Assembly: GCA_017848115.1 (NCBI GenBank)
Contig: JAGAKZ010000028.1
Location: 89,418-153,417, forward strand
Direction: 5' to 3'
From: Oscillospiraceae bacterium
GTDB taxonomy: Bacteria; Bacillota; Clostridia; Oscillospirales; Ruminococcaceae
Length of the DNA: 64,000 bases
A program made the translations under genes and the position numbers. Position 1 is the first letter of the stretch; each line of letters begins with the position of its first letter. The notes under the pieces were generated by a model, which saw nothing but the letters and a program-made list of their open reading frames with translations, was not told where the DNA came from and ran no database searches. Positions 25,401-36,238 of the stretch are shown piece after piece.

Positions 25401-26447
25401 GTGGATGAACGAAAGTTAAAAATACTTGCTGCGGTTGTTGATGAATATATCCTTACAGGAGAACCGGTAGGTTCAAAGGCAATAGCCAAGGTTCCGGGTA
25501 TAAATGTTTCGGCGGCTACCATCAGAAACGATATGTCGATGCTCGAACAGCTGGGATATCTCGAACAGCCTCACACATCAGCAGGACGAGTTCCGACCTT
25601 CAGTGGATACAGACTTTACATTGACAAGCTCATGAAAGTCGAATCACTTTCAGACAGTGAACGTCAGCGACTCGACGATATGCTTGCTCAGGAAGAACAT
25701 CTTACTGAAGAATCTATAATACAAAGCGCCGGAAAAGCACTCGCTGAACTTACACAATGTGCTACGGTGGTTGCAAATGCATCACCTAAGTTTTCGGTAA
25801 TAACAAAAGTTGAAGTAGTACCGACAGGTAAAAGGCTTTATCTGATACTCCTTATCACTTCAAACGGAAGCATCAAAAACAAAGCCTGTCGTCTGGAATT
25901 TGATCTTGATGAAGAACAGCTTTCATTTTTCTCACATTATATTGAAGAAAATCTTCAGGGTGTTTCGATAGAATCACTTTCCGAAGAACGAATGGAAAAA
26001 CTCATAACAGCGCTCGGAGCGTACATGATAACACTTGCTCCTCTTGTAAAAGGTCTGTGTGAACTTTCAAATGATCTGATGAAAAATGAACTTATGATAA
26101 ACGGTGAAGAAAATCTCATTTCCTGCAACGATTTTGACAAACATGATATTGTAAAATTTATTGAACATAAAAATGATTTTGCCGAACTTCTTAATGAAAG
26201 CTTCAGCGGAATACAGGTAATGTTCAGCAAAGAAAATGATGATTTTATCATAGGAAACTCCAGTATGATAGTTTCAAAATATCAGAAAGGCAGTAAAAAT
26301 GCCGGTTCACTCGGAATCATAGGTCCTATGAGACTCAATTATTCAAAAATTATACCTTATATAGAATATTTTACGCAGAAGATAACCGATGTTCTCACAG
26401 AGAACGAAGATGAGGATTTTGCGGGAAAGGACATAAAAGATGAGTAA
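25401..26447 (+). CDS. hrcA: Heat-inducible transcription repressor HrcA
   Basis: A 348-residue repressor. The GTG start lies after GGAGGTGAGG. The N-terminal winged helix (ILTGEPVGSKAIAKVPGINV, SAATIRNDMSMLEQLGYLEQ, PHTSAGRVPTFSGYRLYID) reads CIRCE; a GAF-like domain and dimerisation insert follow. It is the first gene of the operon and overlaps grpE by eight bases, so the two are translationally coupled. Confidence 0.97.
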   Translation: MDERKLKILAAVVDEYILTGEPVGSKAIAKVPGINVSAATIRNDMSMLEQLGYLEQPHTSAGRVPTFSGYRLYIDKLMKVESLSDSERQRLDDMLAQEEHLTEESIIQSAGKALAELTQCATVVANASPKFSVITKVEVVPTGKRLYLILLITSNGSIKNKACRLEFDLDEEQLSFFSHYIEENLQGVSIESLSEERMEKLITALGAYMITLAPLVKGLCELSNDLMKNELMINGEENLISCNDFDKHDIVKFIEHKNDFAELLNESFSGIQVMFSKENDDFIIGNSSMIVSKYQKGSKNAGSLGIIGPMRLNYSKIIPYIEYFTQKITDVLTENEDEDFAGKDIKDE

Positions 26448-26994
26448 GGAAAATACAAAACCTGAAGAACTTGAGACAGAAGAAACAACTGAGGAAACAA
26501 CTGAAAATGTTGAAGTTGCTGAAGAAACTTCTGAAACAGCCGGTTCTGAACTCGAAGAAAAAATAAGCAAACTCGAAGAGGAATTAAAGAATGAAAAGGA
26601 TAAGTACATGAGACTTTTCGCTGAATTCGATAATTTCCGCAAGAGAACCAGCAAGGAAAAAACAGAAGCTTACGGAGATGCTACAGCAAAGACGATCGGT
26701 GAATTATTACCGGCAATCGACAACTTTGACAGAGCACTTGATACACCTTGTACTGACGAAAACTTCAAAAAGGGTGTTGAAATGATATTCAACCAGATGA
26801 GTGAAATTCTCACAAAGATGGGCGTATCTGAAATAGAAGCTCAGGGCAAACCTTTTGATCCTAATCTTCACAATGCCATTAAACAGGCAGAAAGTGATGA
26901 ACTTGAATCAGATATGGTCTGCGAAGTATTCCAGAAGGGATACAAACTTGGTGACAGAATAATAAGACATTCTATGGTTTCTGTAACCGTATAA
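26440..26994 (+). CDS. grpE: Nucleotide exchange factor GrpE
   Basis: A 184-residue cochaperone that releases ADP from DnaK. A disordered acidic N-terminus rich in Glu and Thr (1-38) precedes the long dimerisation coiled coil (about 40-100) and the C-terminal beta-wing with GVEMIFNQMSEIL and QGKPFDPNLHNAI. Overlaps hrcA. Confidence 0.96.
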   Translation: MSKENTKPEELETEETTEETTENVEVAEETSETAGSELEEKISKLEEELKNEKDKYMRLFAEFDNFRKRTSKEKTEAYGDATAKTIGELLPAIDNFDRALDTPCTDENFKKGVEMIFNQMSEILTKMGVSEIEAQGKPFDPNLHNAIKQAESDELESDMVCEVFQKGYKLGDRIIRHSMVSVTV

Positions 26995-27056
26995 AGCTAA
27001 TACGAAAACAACTTTTATCAATAAATTTTTAGTTTTTTTGAAAGGATGAATTAACA

Positions 27057-28904
27057 ATGGGAAAGATTATAGGTATTGACTTAGGTACAACAAACTCATG
27101 CGTAGCAGTTATGGAAGGCGGTAACGCAGTTGTTATCGCTAACTCAGAAGGTGCAAGAACAACTCCTTCAGTTGTTGCTTTTGCAAAGACAGGTTCAGGT
27201 GAAAGACTTGTTGGTCAGACAGCTAAGCGTCAGGCTATCACAAACCCTGAAAAGACTGTAAGCTCTATCAAGCGTCACATGGGTTCAGACTATAAAGTAG
27301 ATATAGACGGAAAGAAATACACACCACAGGAAATTTCCGCAATGATCCTCCAGAAGCTCAAAGCTGATGCCGAAGCTTATCTCGGAGAAACAGTAACAGA
27401 AGCAGTTATCACAGTTCCTGCATACTTCACAGACTCACAGCGTCAGGCTACAAAGGACGCAGGTCAGATCGCAGGTCTTACAGTAAGAAGAATCATAAAC
27501 GAACCTACAGCTGCTGCTCTTTCTTACGGCGTTGACAAGGAAGAAGATCAGAAGGTTATGGTTTACGACCTCGGCGGTGGTACATTCGACGTTTCCATCA
27601 TCGAAATGGGCGACGGTGTAACAGAAGTTCTCGCTACAGCAGGTAACAACCGTCTCGGCGGTGACGACTTCGACCAGAGAATCATTGACTGGATGATCGC
27701 TGAATTCAAGAAGGTTGAAGGAATTGACCTCGCAAACGACAAGCTCGCTATGCAGAGACTCAAGGAAGCTGCTGAAAAGGCTAAGATCGAACTTTCATCT
27801 ACACCTACAACAAACATCAACCTCCCATTTATCTCAGGTGATGCAGCAGGTCCTAAGCACCTCGACCTCACACTTACACAGGCTAAGTTCAACGAACTCA
27901 CATCAGACCTCGTTGAAGCTACAATGGGTCCTGTTGATCAGGCTCTCCGTGACAGTGGTCTTTCTGCAAATGATCTTGACAAGGTTCTCATGGTTGGTGG
28001 TTCTTCAAGAATCCCTGCTGTTCAGGAAGCTGTTAAGAAGCGTATAGGCAAGGAACCATTCAAGGGTATCAACCCTGACGAATGTGTTGCTCTCGGTGCT
28101 GCTTACCAGGGCGGTGTACTCGGTGGCGATGTTAAGGAAGGTCTCCTCCTCCTCGACGTAACACCACTTTCACTCGGTCTTGAAACAATGGGCGGTGTAT
28201 GCACAAAGATCATCGAAAGAAACACAACTATCCCTACAAAGAAATCACAGATATTCTCTACAGCTGCTGACAACCAGTCTGCTGTTGACATCAACATCCT
28301 CCAGGGTGAACGTGAATTTGCTAAGGATAACAAACAGCTCGGTATGTTCAGACTCGATGGTATCGCTCCTGCTCCAAGAGGAATCCCACAGATCGAAGTT
28401 ACATTTGATATAGACCAGAACGGTATCGTTCACGTTTCAGCTAAGGACCTCGGTACAGGCAAGGAACAGAACATCTCTATCACAGCTTCTACAAATATGT
28501 CCAAGGAAGACATCGAAAAGGCTGTTAAGGACGCTGAGGCATTTGCTGAAGAAGACAAGAAGCGTCGTGAAGATGTTGATACAAAGAACAACGGTGAAAA
28601 CCTCGTATTCCAGTGTGAAAAGGCACTCGGCGAATTTGGCGACAAGGTAAGCGAAGATGAAAAGGCTCCTATCCAGGCTAAGTGCAACGAACTCAAGGAA
28701 GCTCTCAAGACAGACGATACAGCTTCTATCAAGGCTAAGACAGAAGAACTTCAGAAACTCTTCTACGAGCTTTCTTCAAAGGTATACCAGCAGGCAGGCG
28801 CTGCAGCTCAGGCTGAAAACGGTACTGCTGATGCAGGTTTTGACGGCGGTGTAAACGACAGCAAGGATGACAATGTTGTTGACGCTGACTTTACAGAAGC
28901 TTAA
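27057..28904 (+). CDS. dnaK: Chaperone DnaK (Hsp70)
   Basis: A 615-residue ATP-driven chaperone. The ATPase domain (1-360) has [27 protein letters not shown] and [14 protein letters not shown]; the peptide-binding domain contains [18 protein letters not shown]; the tail ends in an acidic EEVD-like stretch ([12 protein letters not shown]). Codon choice is strikingly biased to CTC, AAG and GAC/AAC compared with the A/T-ending codons of neighbouring genes, the mark of a very highly expressed gene. The ATG follows GAAAGGATG. Confidence 0.98.
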   Translation: MGKIIGIDLGTTNSCVAVMEGGNAVVIANSEGARTTPSVVAFAKTGSGERLVGQTAKRQAITNPEKTVSSIKRHMGSDYKVDIDGKKYTPQEISAMILQKLKADAEAYLGETVTEAVITVPAYFTDSQRQATKDAGQIAGLTVRRIINEPTAAALSYGVDKEEDQKVMVYDLGGGTFDVSIIEMGDGVTEVLATAGNNRLGGDDFDQRIIDWMIAEFKKVEGIDLANDKLAMQRLKEAAEKAKIELSSTPTTNINLPFISGDAAGPKHLDLTLTQAKFNELTSDLVEATMGPVDQALRDSGLSANDLDKVLMVGGSSRIPAVQEAVKKRIGKEPFKGINPDECVALGAAYQGGVLGGDVKEGLLLLDVTPLSLGLETMGGVCTKIIERNTTIPTKKSQIFSTAADNQSAVDINILQGEREFAKDNKQLGMFRLDGIAPAPRGIPQIEVTFDIDQNGIVHVSAKDLGTGKEQNISITASTNMSKEDIEKAVKDAEAFAEEDKKRREDVDTKNNGENLVFQCEKALGEFGDKVSEDEKAPIQAKCNELKEALKTDDTASIKAKTEELQKLFYELSSKVYQQAGAAAQAENGTADAGFDGGVNDSKDDNVVDADFTEA

Positions 28905-28934
28905 TCTGAAATTAAAATAAACGAAACTTTCGGG

Positions 28935-28967
28935 GGAAGGGTGGAATTTTATGTCCACCCAACTTCC
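28935..28967 (+). promoter_or_regulatory. Hairpin in the dnaK-dnaJ spacer
   Basis: GGGTGGA / TCCACCC (28939-28945 with 28954-28960), extended by GGAA/TTCC, without a T-run. It may act as an RNA stability or processing element that lowers dnaJ relative to dnaK. Confidence 0.5.
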
Positions 28968-29009
28968 ATATAGAAACATATACCTATTTTAGCTATGATG
29001 GAGGAACAT

Positions 29010-30167
29010 ATGGCTGATAAAAGAGATTATTATGAGGTGCTTGGTCTGCAAAAGGGTGCCTCTGCCGATGAGATAAAAAAATCTTACCGTTCACTTGCAA
29101 GAAAATATCATCCGGACTTACATCCGGACGACAAAGATTGTGCTGAAAAATTCAAAGAAGTAAACGAAGCTTACGAAGTGCTTTCTGATCCTTCCAAGAA
29201 AGAAAGATACGATCAGTTTGGTCATGCAGGCGTAGATCCGAACTACGGTGGTGGTGGATTTGGCGGTGGTGCCGGAGGATTCAACCCGTTCGGTGACATG
29301 GGTGATATATTTGATAACCTTTTTGGCGGTTCATTCGGTGGCTTCGGTGGTTCAAGAACTTCCCGTGCCAACGCTCCAAGAAGAGGTCAGGATATTGATA
29401 TCGCTGTTACCATCTCATTTATGGAAGCCTGCTTTGGTGTAAAACACGAAGTAAAAGTAAATCGTCTGGAAAAATGTACAGACTGTGGCGGAAGCGGTGC
29501 TGCTTCAGGTTCATCTCCGCAGACTTGTCCGGAATGTAACGGTGTCGGTCAGGTCAAAGTCGGTCAGCGTACACCTTTCGGCGTTATTTCTTCGCAGAAA
29601 ACATGTCCTAAGTGTAGTGGTAAAGGTAAGATTGTTACAAATCCATGTACAAAATGTAACGGTAACGGTCGTGTACGCACATCTAAAAACCTGTCTATCG
29701 ATATTCCTGCCGGAATTGACAACGGTCAGATGCTTCGTGTAGGCGGTCAGGGTGATGCAGGTATAAACGGCGGTCCAAACGGAAACGTAAACGTAAATGT
29801 ACATGTAAAATCACACCCTATATTTGAAAGAGATGAATTTGATATCCATTGCGAGATACCGATAACATATACTCAGGCAGTAATGGGTGACGAACTTATA
29901 GTTCCTACTATAGACGGTGATGTAAAATATTCTATCGGAGAAGGCACACAAACCGGTACAGTATTCCGCCTCAGAGGCAAGGGCGTAAAGAAACTCCAGC
30001 GTTCCGACAGAGGCGATCAGTACGTTAAGGTTGTAGTAGAAGTTCCGAAAAACCTCGACAAGAATCAGAAAGAACTTCTCAAAGCTTTTGAAGCATCACT
30101 CAATGAAAAAAATTATGAAAAGAAAACAAGTTTCTTTGATAAGATAAAGAAAATGATAAATAAGTAA
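29010..30167 (+). CDS. dnaJ: Chaperone DnaJ (Hsp40)
   Basis: A 385-residue cochaperone that stimulates DnaK ATPase activity. The J-domain has the HPD motif (YHPDLHPDD); a Gly/Phe-rich segment follows (about 75-125); four CxxCxGxG-type zinc repeats lie at about 150-215 ([32 protein letters not shown]); the C-terminal substrate domains end the chain. GGAGG precedes the ATG at 29010; an in-frame ATG at 28995 overlaps that ribosome site and is rejected. Confidence 0.97.
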   Translation: MADKRDYYEVLGLQKGASADEIKKSYRSLARKYHPDLHPDDKDCAEKFKEVNEAYEVLSDPSKKERYDQFGHAGVDPNYGGGGFGGGAGGFNPFGDMGDIFDNLFGGSFGGFGGSRTSRANAPRRGQDIDIAVTISFMEACFGVKHEVKVNRLEKCTDCGGSGAASGSSPQTCPECNGVGQVKVGQRTPFGVISSQKTCPKCSGKGKIVTNPCTKCNGNGRVRTSKNLSIDIPAGIDNGQMLRVGGQGDAGINGGPNGNVNVNVHVKSHPIFERDEFDIHCEIPITYTQAVMGDELIVPTIDGDVKYSIGEGTQTGTVFRLRGKGVKKLQRSDRGDQYVKVVVEVPKNLDKNQKELLKAFEASLNEKNYEKKTSFFDKIKKMINK

Positions 30168-30201
30168 TTTCCTAAAACTCACCTTATTTATAGAATTTAT
30201 A

Positions 30202-30246
30202 AAAAACACCGCAGTCGTCTTTTGTTGCTGACTGCGGTGTTTTTTA
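30202..30246. terminator. Bidirectional terminator, heat-shock operon and lipoprotein gene
   Basis: A 15-base perfect stem (30202-30216 with 30230-30244) with T-runs both ways. The minus-strand lipoprotein's stop codon overlaps its right arm. Confidence 0.9.
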
Positions 30247-33201
30247 GTATCTCTCATTTATAAATAAGTTCATTTTTGGTTGAATGCTCTGTGCTACCTG
30301 TTCTTCGGAAATTTCTCCTTCAAAATATCCTATGAGTTCTTCCTCGATTATTTCGCTTATTTCAGAATCTATCTGGGCTGTTCTGCTTGCATTTCTGATA
30401 ATTTCATCTACCTGCAAAGCGTATTCACTTCTGTTCATCTGACTTTCTTCAAGTTTGGCTTCATAGGCTGATTTTTTTACAGGGAAAAATGATAAATATT
30501 TGTTTGCAAGAGTATTCTGATATTCATCAGTAAAGAAATATCTTATAAATTCCCAAGCTATATCTTTGTTTTCACACTGTTCTGTAATACTGAAACATAC
30601 ATTAGGTTTTATCAGGTTTTGTCCGCCTTCAAGGCTCGGATATCCTTTTATAAAATAGGTGTCATTCGCTAATTTTTCCATCCAGTCCACTGATTCAAAA
30701 CTGTCAATATTAAATGTCGTTATCTCCAGTCCGCCTTGTGAAATACAATCCATATTATGACCTTTGCTGTATTGTTCATTATCGCAGTACAACTGTGATT
30801 TTACAAACTTCAGAAGATTTTTAAAGACATCATTGTCAAAATCACATTTTCTGTTTTCTATATCTACAAAATCAGAAACATAACAATACATAAACTTCAT
30901 AAAAACCTCTGAACGTAACCAATAATCAAATAACGTCTTATCTCCGCTCTTTTCAGAAAAGTTTAAAAATGAATCGTAATCCCACTTCTCACCGCTTAGT
31001 TCACTTTTGCCTAATAATGTACTTATCGTGAACTGTGGAAAAATTTTATAAATTTTTTCTTTGCTGTTGTAAGCACAAATAATGTTCTGTAAAAAATCAT
31101 CTTTTGAAAATTCAGGATCATTTTCTATAAGATTTATCATATCTGTAAACAGACCTTTATCAGCATACGAAGATAAGGAATCAGATGAATCGGATATTAT
31201 TATATCGGGTATATTTTCAGAAACTATATCAAGGTTAAGGTCACTTTCCTTTTCATAAGTTCTCACCTTTATCTTATAATCTGTATTTTTTTCATTGAAG
31301 GACAGCACATAATCATCCGGGATATTGCTAGCAGAATCTCCTATATATGCAAGTTCTATTATCTGCTTACCTGAATTTTCATTAGTTGGTGACAATATAT
31401 ATATATCAGAATCGCCTGCTTCACACAGAAGATTTCCATATTCATCTATCGCTTTAACAGATTTTATATTATCTATTTCAAGTGTTCCGATATCATCTAT
31501 TATTTTAACCAATAAATCACTTTCTGCATTATATCCGTAATAGCTTCTATCATCTCTTATATATAAATCATAAACACTCTCACCATTAATGAATCTCGTG
31601 TCCTCTTTAATTTCAATATTATCATTTATAATTGATATTTCCTGCTTGCTGTTATCTTCTGTATTATACAAATATATCTTTTCTTGTTTTCTGTCAATAT
31701 AGTATAGATAATATACTCCATCTTTTTTTGTCATGCCAACTATATCCGCAAAACTATCAAACTTAAATTCTGAAATGATTTCTCCATCCTGTGTACAAAT
31801 CATATGTGTGATATCATCAAACCATGTACTATCCACTTCAGATAAATGTATAAGTACATCACCGCTACTATCTATATCATTTATATCATCTTCTAAGTTA
31901 ATGTCATTTACTACAAGCTCTCTGATACACATTTTCGGCTTACCGTCATCCCCGACCAAAAGCTTTTCACCATAATCCGCATTTACTGAATCAATCATTT
32001 CGCCTTTATTATCTAATATATAAATAATATTTTTCATTGTCAATCCCGGAGGTAATATTTCATATATTTTTCCCTCGTCAATATAAACGCATCTGTATAC
32101 ACTCCATATCGAATCTTCCGAAATATAGCCAAATGAAAAAACAGGTTCTTCTTTTCCAAGAATATATCCTTCAACCCCTATTTCTGTTTGTATCACATAA
32201 TCAACATCATGGCAAAGGTTAAAATAAAAATCATTTCCCTCTCGCTCAACTTCATACATCTCATTTATACACAAACTTTCCGGGTCAACAACATCAAAAT
32301 ACATATATTTATCGTCATTTGAATAAAAAGAAACAAGACCATTTGAAAGTGTAGTCATAAAAAAAGCTCCACCTAAGTCACTAAGATCATCCTCAGAAAA
32401 GCTCTTTATAACTTCAAAGTTATCATCAAATACTACTATGCCATATTCATAGTTTTCACTATCATACACTTCGATATACAAATTTCCATTTTTATCAATT
32501 TCTATACCATATATCTGATAATTTGAATCAGATTTCAAAGCTGATTTTACTTTATCAGATATATCATATTCGGCTTTAAATTGAAGTTGAGAATCAAATT
32601 CATATAATCTCAGTGAATAATCAACTGCATAGAACTTTTTCTTCTTGTTATCATACGAAAATCCGGTAAATAAATCCTGATCATAATAATTAATTTTTTC
32701 TATTTTATTTTCTGCTTGATTATATGAAGCGATCATAGCAGATAATTTCCCTTTACCATATTCATCTTTGTAATCAATATGTCCTGAAATAAAGCAGTAA
32801 TCTTCACTGATTATAGTATCTGTTATGATCATACTTTCATACTCAAACTGTTCCGGCATATTTATCTTAACATATTCATCTGTACTGGTTTGAAAATCAT
32901 GAACCGCAATATGAAAATCGGTTTCAAATCCCTCTTCTCTACATTCCAGATATATTTTAGAATCATTACATACAATATCATTAATTGAACATATCTGTTT
33001 ATTCAGCTCTATCCTTGAAGCATTATAATCATTTGACAATGATATATACTTTCCCTGTTCCTTGGCGATATCAGATATCTCTGCTACCTCTCCATTGTCT
33101 TTTTTATCAGGAGATACTGCTACTTCTAAATTATTGCATGATGTAAATACAAACGCTGACGCTAATAACAGTGATAAAAATTTATTTGTTCTTTTTCTCA
33201 T
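30244..33201 (-). CDS. Giant lipoprotein: propeller-like N-domain plus family 1 solute-binding domain
   Basis: A 985-residue surface lipoprotein. The start chosen lies after AAAGGAAAAAAG; a longer frame adds 23 residues without a ribosome site. The signal peptide ends in FVFTSC (Cys about 22). Residues about 60-610 contain many short strand-loop units with Tyr/Asp/Asn (GNLYIEVYDSENYEYGIVVF, GVYYLYYIDRKQEKIYLYN), consistent with a beta-propeller. Residues about 640-960 look like a family 1 extracellular solute-binding protein (IPDIIISDSSDSL; CENKDIAWEFIRYFFTDEYQ; LSFFPVKKSAYEA). Its paralogue lies immediately upstream at 33338, next to a MacB-like transporter. It has its own promoter. Function is unknown; no sugar permeases are adjacent. 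Confidence 0.75.
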   Translation of the reverse strand: MRKRTNKFLSLLLASAFVFTSCNNLEVAVSPDKKDNGEVAEISDIAKEQGKYISLSNDYNASRIELNKQICSINDIVCNDSKIYLECREEGFETDFHIAVHDFQTSTDEYVKINMPEQFEYESMIITDTIISEDYCFISGHIDYKDEYGKGKLSAMIASYNQAENKIEKINYYDQDLFTGFSYDNKKKKFYAVDYSLRLYEFDSQLQFKAEYDISDKVKSALKSDSNYQIYGIEIDKNGNLYIEVYDSENYEYGIVVFDDNFEVIKSFSEDDLSDLGGAFFMTTLSNGLVSFYSNDDKYMYFDVVDPESLCINEMYEVEREGNDFYFNLCHDVDYVIQTEIGVEGYILGKEEPVFSFGYISEDSIWSVYRCVYIDEGKIYEILPPGLTMKNIIYILDNKGEMIDSVNADYGEKLLVGDDGKPKMCIRELVVNDINLEDDINDIDSSGDVLIHLSEVDSTWFDDITHMICTQDGEIISEFKFDSFADIVGMTKKDGVYYLYYIDRKQEKIYLYNTEDNSKQEISIINDNIEIKEDTRFINGESVYDLYIRDDRSYYGYNAESDLLVKIIDDIGTLEIDNIKSVKAIDEYGNLLCEAGDSDIYILSPTNENSGKQIIELAYIGDSASNIPDDYVLSFNEKNTDYKIKVRTYEKESDLNLDIVSENIPDIIISDSSDSLSSYADKGLFTDMINLIENDPEFSKDDFLQNIICAYNSKEKIYKIFPQFTISTLLGKSELSGEKWDYDSFLNFSEKSGDKTLFDYWLRSEVFMKFMYCYVSDFVDIENRKCDFDNDVFKNLLKFVKSQLYCDNEQYSKGHNMDCISQGGLEITTFNIDSFESVDWMEKLANDTYFIKGYPSLEGGQNLIKPNVCFSITEQCENKDIAWEFIRYFFTDEYQNTLANKYLSFFPVKKSAYEAKLEESQMNRSEYALQVDEIIRNASRTAQIDSEISEIIEEELIGYFEGEISEEQVAQSIQPKMNLFINERY

Positions 33202-33261
33202 ATCTTTTTTCCTTTCAAAATAAATTTCATAAAATATAAAAATCTTATAATCAAACAAATA

Positions 33262-33290
33262 ATTATACAATATTTTAAAATAATTTTCAA
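33262..33290 (-). promoter_or_regulatory. Promoter of the giant lipoprotein gene at 30244
   Basis: Minus strand TTGAAA (33290-33285), 17-base spacer, TATAAT (33267-33262). Confidence 0.75.
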
Positions 33291-33295
33291 CAAAA

Positions 33296-33335
33296 AACTA
33301 CGCAGTCAGCTTTTACTTTAGCTAACTGCATAGTT
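33296..33335 (-). terminator. Terminator of the MacB-like/lipoprotein operon
   Basis: A 16-base stem with G-U pairs (33296-33311 with 33320-33335) followed on the minus strand by TTTTTTG, directly after the stop at 33338. Confidence 0.85.
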
Positions 33336-33337
33336 TC

Positions 33338-36238
33338 CTAGCTTTCTAAAACATAACGTTTTATATCTGTTATAATTTTCTCTGTTGCTTTATCTTCTTC
33401 AATATTATTAAGACACAACTGTTCTATCGTTTCATCTAAAATATTATTTATATATAAACAACCTTTTGGAATCACTCTTGATTTTTCCAGAAAAATATTC
33501 TTTAAATTCTCTGCAAGTGCAGTATCATACGGTTTATATCCATACTGTAAACATTTTGAACGCTCTATATTTGCTTTCTTTTCAAATGATGATATTTTTA
33601 TGGGAAACACTTTCATCTCCTCAACTAAATTACTTTGATACTCTTCGTCTATAAACTGCTTTACTATATTCCAAGCTTCATCTTTATGCGTTGAACTTTT
33701 CATGATAAAAGCACAATTAAATAGATTTATATCAAAATTACCATCACTACCGGGATAAGCAATAATATTTTTACTCGTAGAAAAGCTAATAAAATCTGAT
33801 ACATCACTAAAATTTATACCTGATTTAAAATTTTCATCAAAATTTTTATAACTTAATTTGATTACAGATAAAATTGATTTTAATAAATTATAATCAACAT
33901 CAAATGTTTCATTATCATAATTAATGCAATCATAAATATAACGATATAGAAGTTTATATGTTATTTCTTCATATGTGTTCATAATTACTTTGTTTTCATA
34001 CTCATTATCAAGTGAAAACATATCTTCATATGACCACTCAGGAGAAATATATTTATCAGTATTATTTATAACGAAACTTATACCACAACCAACTGCAATC
34101 CTATATATATCACTATTATTGTTTTTCAAAAGATTTGTAAAATAATCTTCTTCACTAAAATCTTTTTTAAAATAATTGCTTAGGTTTTCTACATAACCTT
34201 CTGAAACATATCTTTTTAAATCTATTTCATTATCATCATTATAAAAAACTATATCTGGAATATCACCTTTTCCGATTGCCTCGTTTAATGCCTGTTCATT
34301 CTCAAAGTTTGATACTTGTATGTTATATTTATCAGATTCTCTGTTATATTTTCTTAAGATTAATCTGACACTATCATCTTGCTGTCCTATTTGTGCAACA
34401 TTAATGATGAACTTGCTGTCATCAATGCTACTGTTGCTATCTTTTCTTTTTAAAGAAGATATGGTGGTATCTCCGGTTATATAATCAACGCCATAATACA
34501 CTAGTTCATTTTCATTAATTACAATAAAATCTTCAACAGAACAATTTAACTCATATTTACTATAGTCAACAATAGTTTTTATTTCACCACTCTCAAATAT
34601 GTATCCATACACACCATCATTGTTACTGAAAACAAAAATCTTACTGTCAAGCGTTATCGATGGATTTACAGTGTTTAACTTTAAATATTCATTAAGCGGT
34701 ATCTCTGTTATTTCATAATCAGATATCCTATAAAATGTATTACCATCAAATGTATTTAAATAAATATTTATATTATCTTGACTGTCAGAATATATTTCAT
34801 AGAAATTATTTATATTTTCCAGACTTTTTTCATATATACACTCTCCGCAACTATCAAATCCGATTATATAAAATATATTTTCGTTTCTTTTAACAATAAA
34901 AATTTCACCCTTACTATTGACACAAAAATCTATAATAACATCATTTTCATTAAGTTCAAGCTGTATTTCAGATTTTTTTATTCCATCAGAGGATTTAACT
35001 TGTATAACATAATCATCATCTGATTTAAATATACTGTAAATGTCATCATTATATGCTACATATACATCATATAATTTCTGATTATCATAATAAAATAATG
35101 TTTCTGCAACATTATCATGTAATATCTGTATTTTTTCATCAGGATCTGTATCATTATAATATGTAATTAATTCATTTTGCAAGGTATTATAATGAGCATT
35201 GTAAAAATGATGTAAAAGTTTATCATCTTCTTCAAATGCTAAAATTTCATAAGGCGATTCATCTCCGGAAGTAAAACCATAAACACTGTCATCACTAATA
35301 TGAAAGAAATCATATTCCTCATATCCTTTTATTATTTTTAGTTCAGTGTCTTCTATCGTATAAGAATTTATAACTTTTCCTGTATATCTATCATATTCAT
35401 CTAAAAATGTTACTCCACTCTCATAATCAGGAACTTCAAATAAAAGATTACCACTATTTAATGTATAAGATTTTCTTAATGATATATCTTTTAAATTAAT
35501 ATCAAATGGCAATCTCGAAATATCTTCAAAAAAATCATTAACAGTTACAAAAATTATATCTAATGTATCCTTATTTATACAACACATATCTATAAAAGTA
35601 TTGGTGACATCTAAAAACATTACATTATAGCCACTCATATCGAATTTATCACATATATTTATATAATGGTTTATTTCGTTAAGTTCGCTATCATAAATTG
35701 TAATATAATCTTCGATATTATTATTTATATTAACGACATCAAATACAACAATTTTATCCTGAAAAAAATATATAAGCGGTTCTACAACAACTTTGTTATA
35801 TTGTGCACTTCTAATTAACTTTCCGGTATCACGATTAATTATTCCAATATAATTATTATAATCTTTCTCATAAATGATAAAAATGCTTTTTTCATTGCTA
35901 CAACTCTCGTAAACATAAGAACAATTAATATCTGTATCTATATAATTTATTTCTAAATTATCCATATCAACAAATCCCAGCTCAAGCATTTTAGAACTGA
36001 AAGTATCATAAGTTGATAAATAAATATTTTTATTTCCAACAAATATATTATTAATATCGTCATTATTCAAAGTCGCTATGTTACTCTCATCAAAACTTTG
36101 TGGCTCTATTGTTGAAGATATTACAATATCATCATCTCTTACATAACTTTTTCTTACAAAATTTGTATCTTTAGCATTTTTATTGCAACCTAAAAAAAAC
36201 AAAACCATAACTAAAATTAATCCGATAATCTTCTTCAT
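33338..36238 (-). CDS. Giant lipoprotein paralogue, propeller-like plus solute-binding domain
   Basis: A 966-residue lipoprotein with signal peptide and lipobox LFFLGC (Cys18). The N-terminal 600 residues are made of repeated strand-turn units (NIFVGNKNIYLSTYD, YNNYIGIINRDTGKLI, NVFYEIYSDSQ-like). Residues about 630-960 resemble family 1 solute-binding proteins (DIPDIVFYNDDNEIDLKRYV; SSTHKDEAWNIVKQFIDEEY; MKVFPIKISSFEKKA). Its ATG overlaps the stop of the small permease by four bases, so it is translationally coupled to a MacB/FtsX-type transporter, not to a sugar importer. The composition is very Asn/Asp/Ile/Tyr-rich and A/T-rich. It may be a sensor or receptor for whatever the transporter handles. 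Confidence 0.75.
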   Translation of the reverse strand: MKKIIGLILVMVLFFLGCNKNAKDTNFVRKSYVRDDDIVISSTIEPQSFDESNIATLNNDDINNIFVGNKNIYLSTYDTFSSKMLELGFVDMDNLEINYIDTDINCSYVYESCSNEKSIFIIYEKDYNNYIGIINRDTGKLIRSAQYNKVVVEPLIYFFQDKIVVFDVVNINNNIEDYITIYDSELNEINHYINICDKFDMSGYNVMFLDVTNTFIDMCCINKDTLDIIFVTVNDFFEDISRLPFDINLKDISLRKSYTLNSGNLLFEVPDYESGVTFLDEYDRYTGKVINSYTIEDTELKIIKGYEEYDFFHISDDSVYGFTSGDESPYEILAFEEDDKLLHHFYNAHYNTLQNELITYYNDTDPDEKIQILHDNVAETLFYYDNQKLYDVYVAYNDDIYSIFKSDDDYVIQVKSSDGIKKSEIQLELNENDVIIDFCVNSKGEIFIVKRNENIFYIIGFDSCGECIYEKSLENINNFYEIYSDSQDNINIYLNTFDGNTFYRISDYEITEIPLNEYLKLNTVNPSITLDSKIFVFSNNDGVYGYIFESGEIKTIVDYSKYELNCSVEDFIVINENELVYYGVDYITGDTTISSLKRKDSNSSIDDSKFIINVAQIGQQDDSVRLILRKYNRESDKYNIQVSNFENEQALNEAIGKGDIPDIVFYNDDNEIDLKRYVSEGYVENLSNYFKKDFSEEDYFTNLLKNNNSDIYRIAVGCGISFVINNTDKYISPEWSYEDMFSLDNEYENKVIMNTYEEITYKLLYRYIYDCINYDNETFDVDYNLLKSILSVIKLSYKNFDENFKSGINFSDVSDFISFSTSKNIIAYPGSDGNFDINLFNCAFIMKSSTHKDEAWNIVKQFIDEEYQSNLVEEMKVFPIKISSFEKKANIERSKCLQYGYKPYDTALAENLKNIFLEKSRVIPKGCLYINNILDETIEQLCLNNIEEDKATEKIITDIKRYVLES

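Noticed and set aside
27563-27901. 112-codon frame on the strand opposite dnaK, and similar frames at 28103 and 28430
   Set aside because: Antisense frames created by the strongly biased codons of dnaK; no ribosome sites and no protein-like composition.
29511-29804. 97-codon frame antisense to dnaJ
   Set aside because: Cys/Thr/Tyr-rich translation that mirrors the zinc-finger repeats of dnaJ; no ribosome site.
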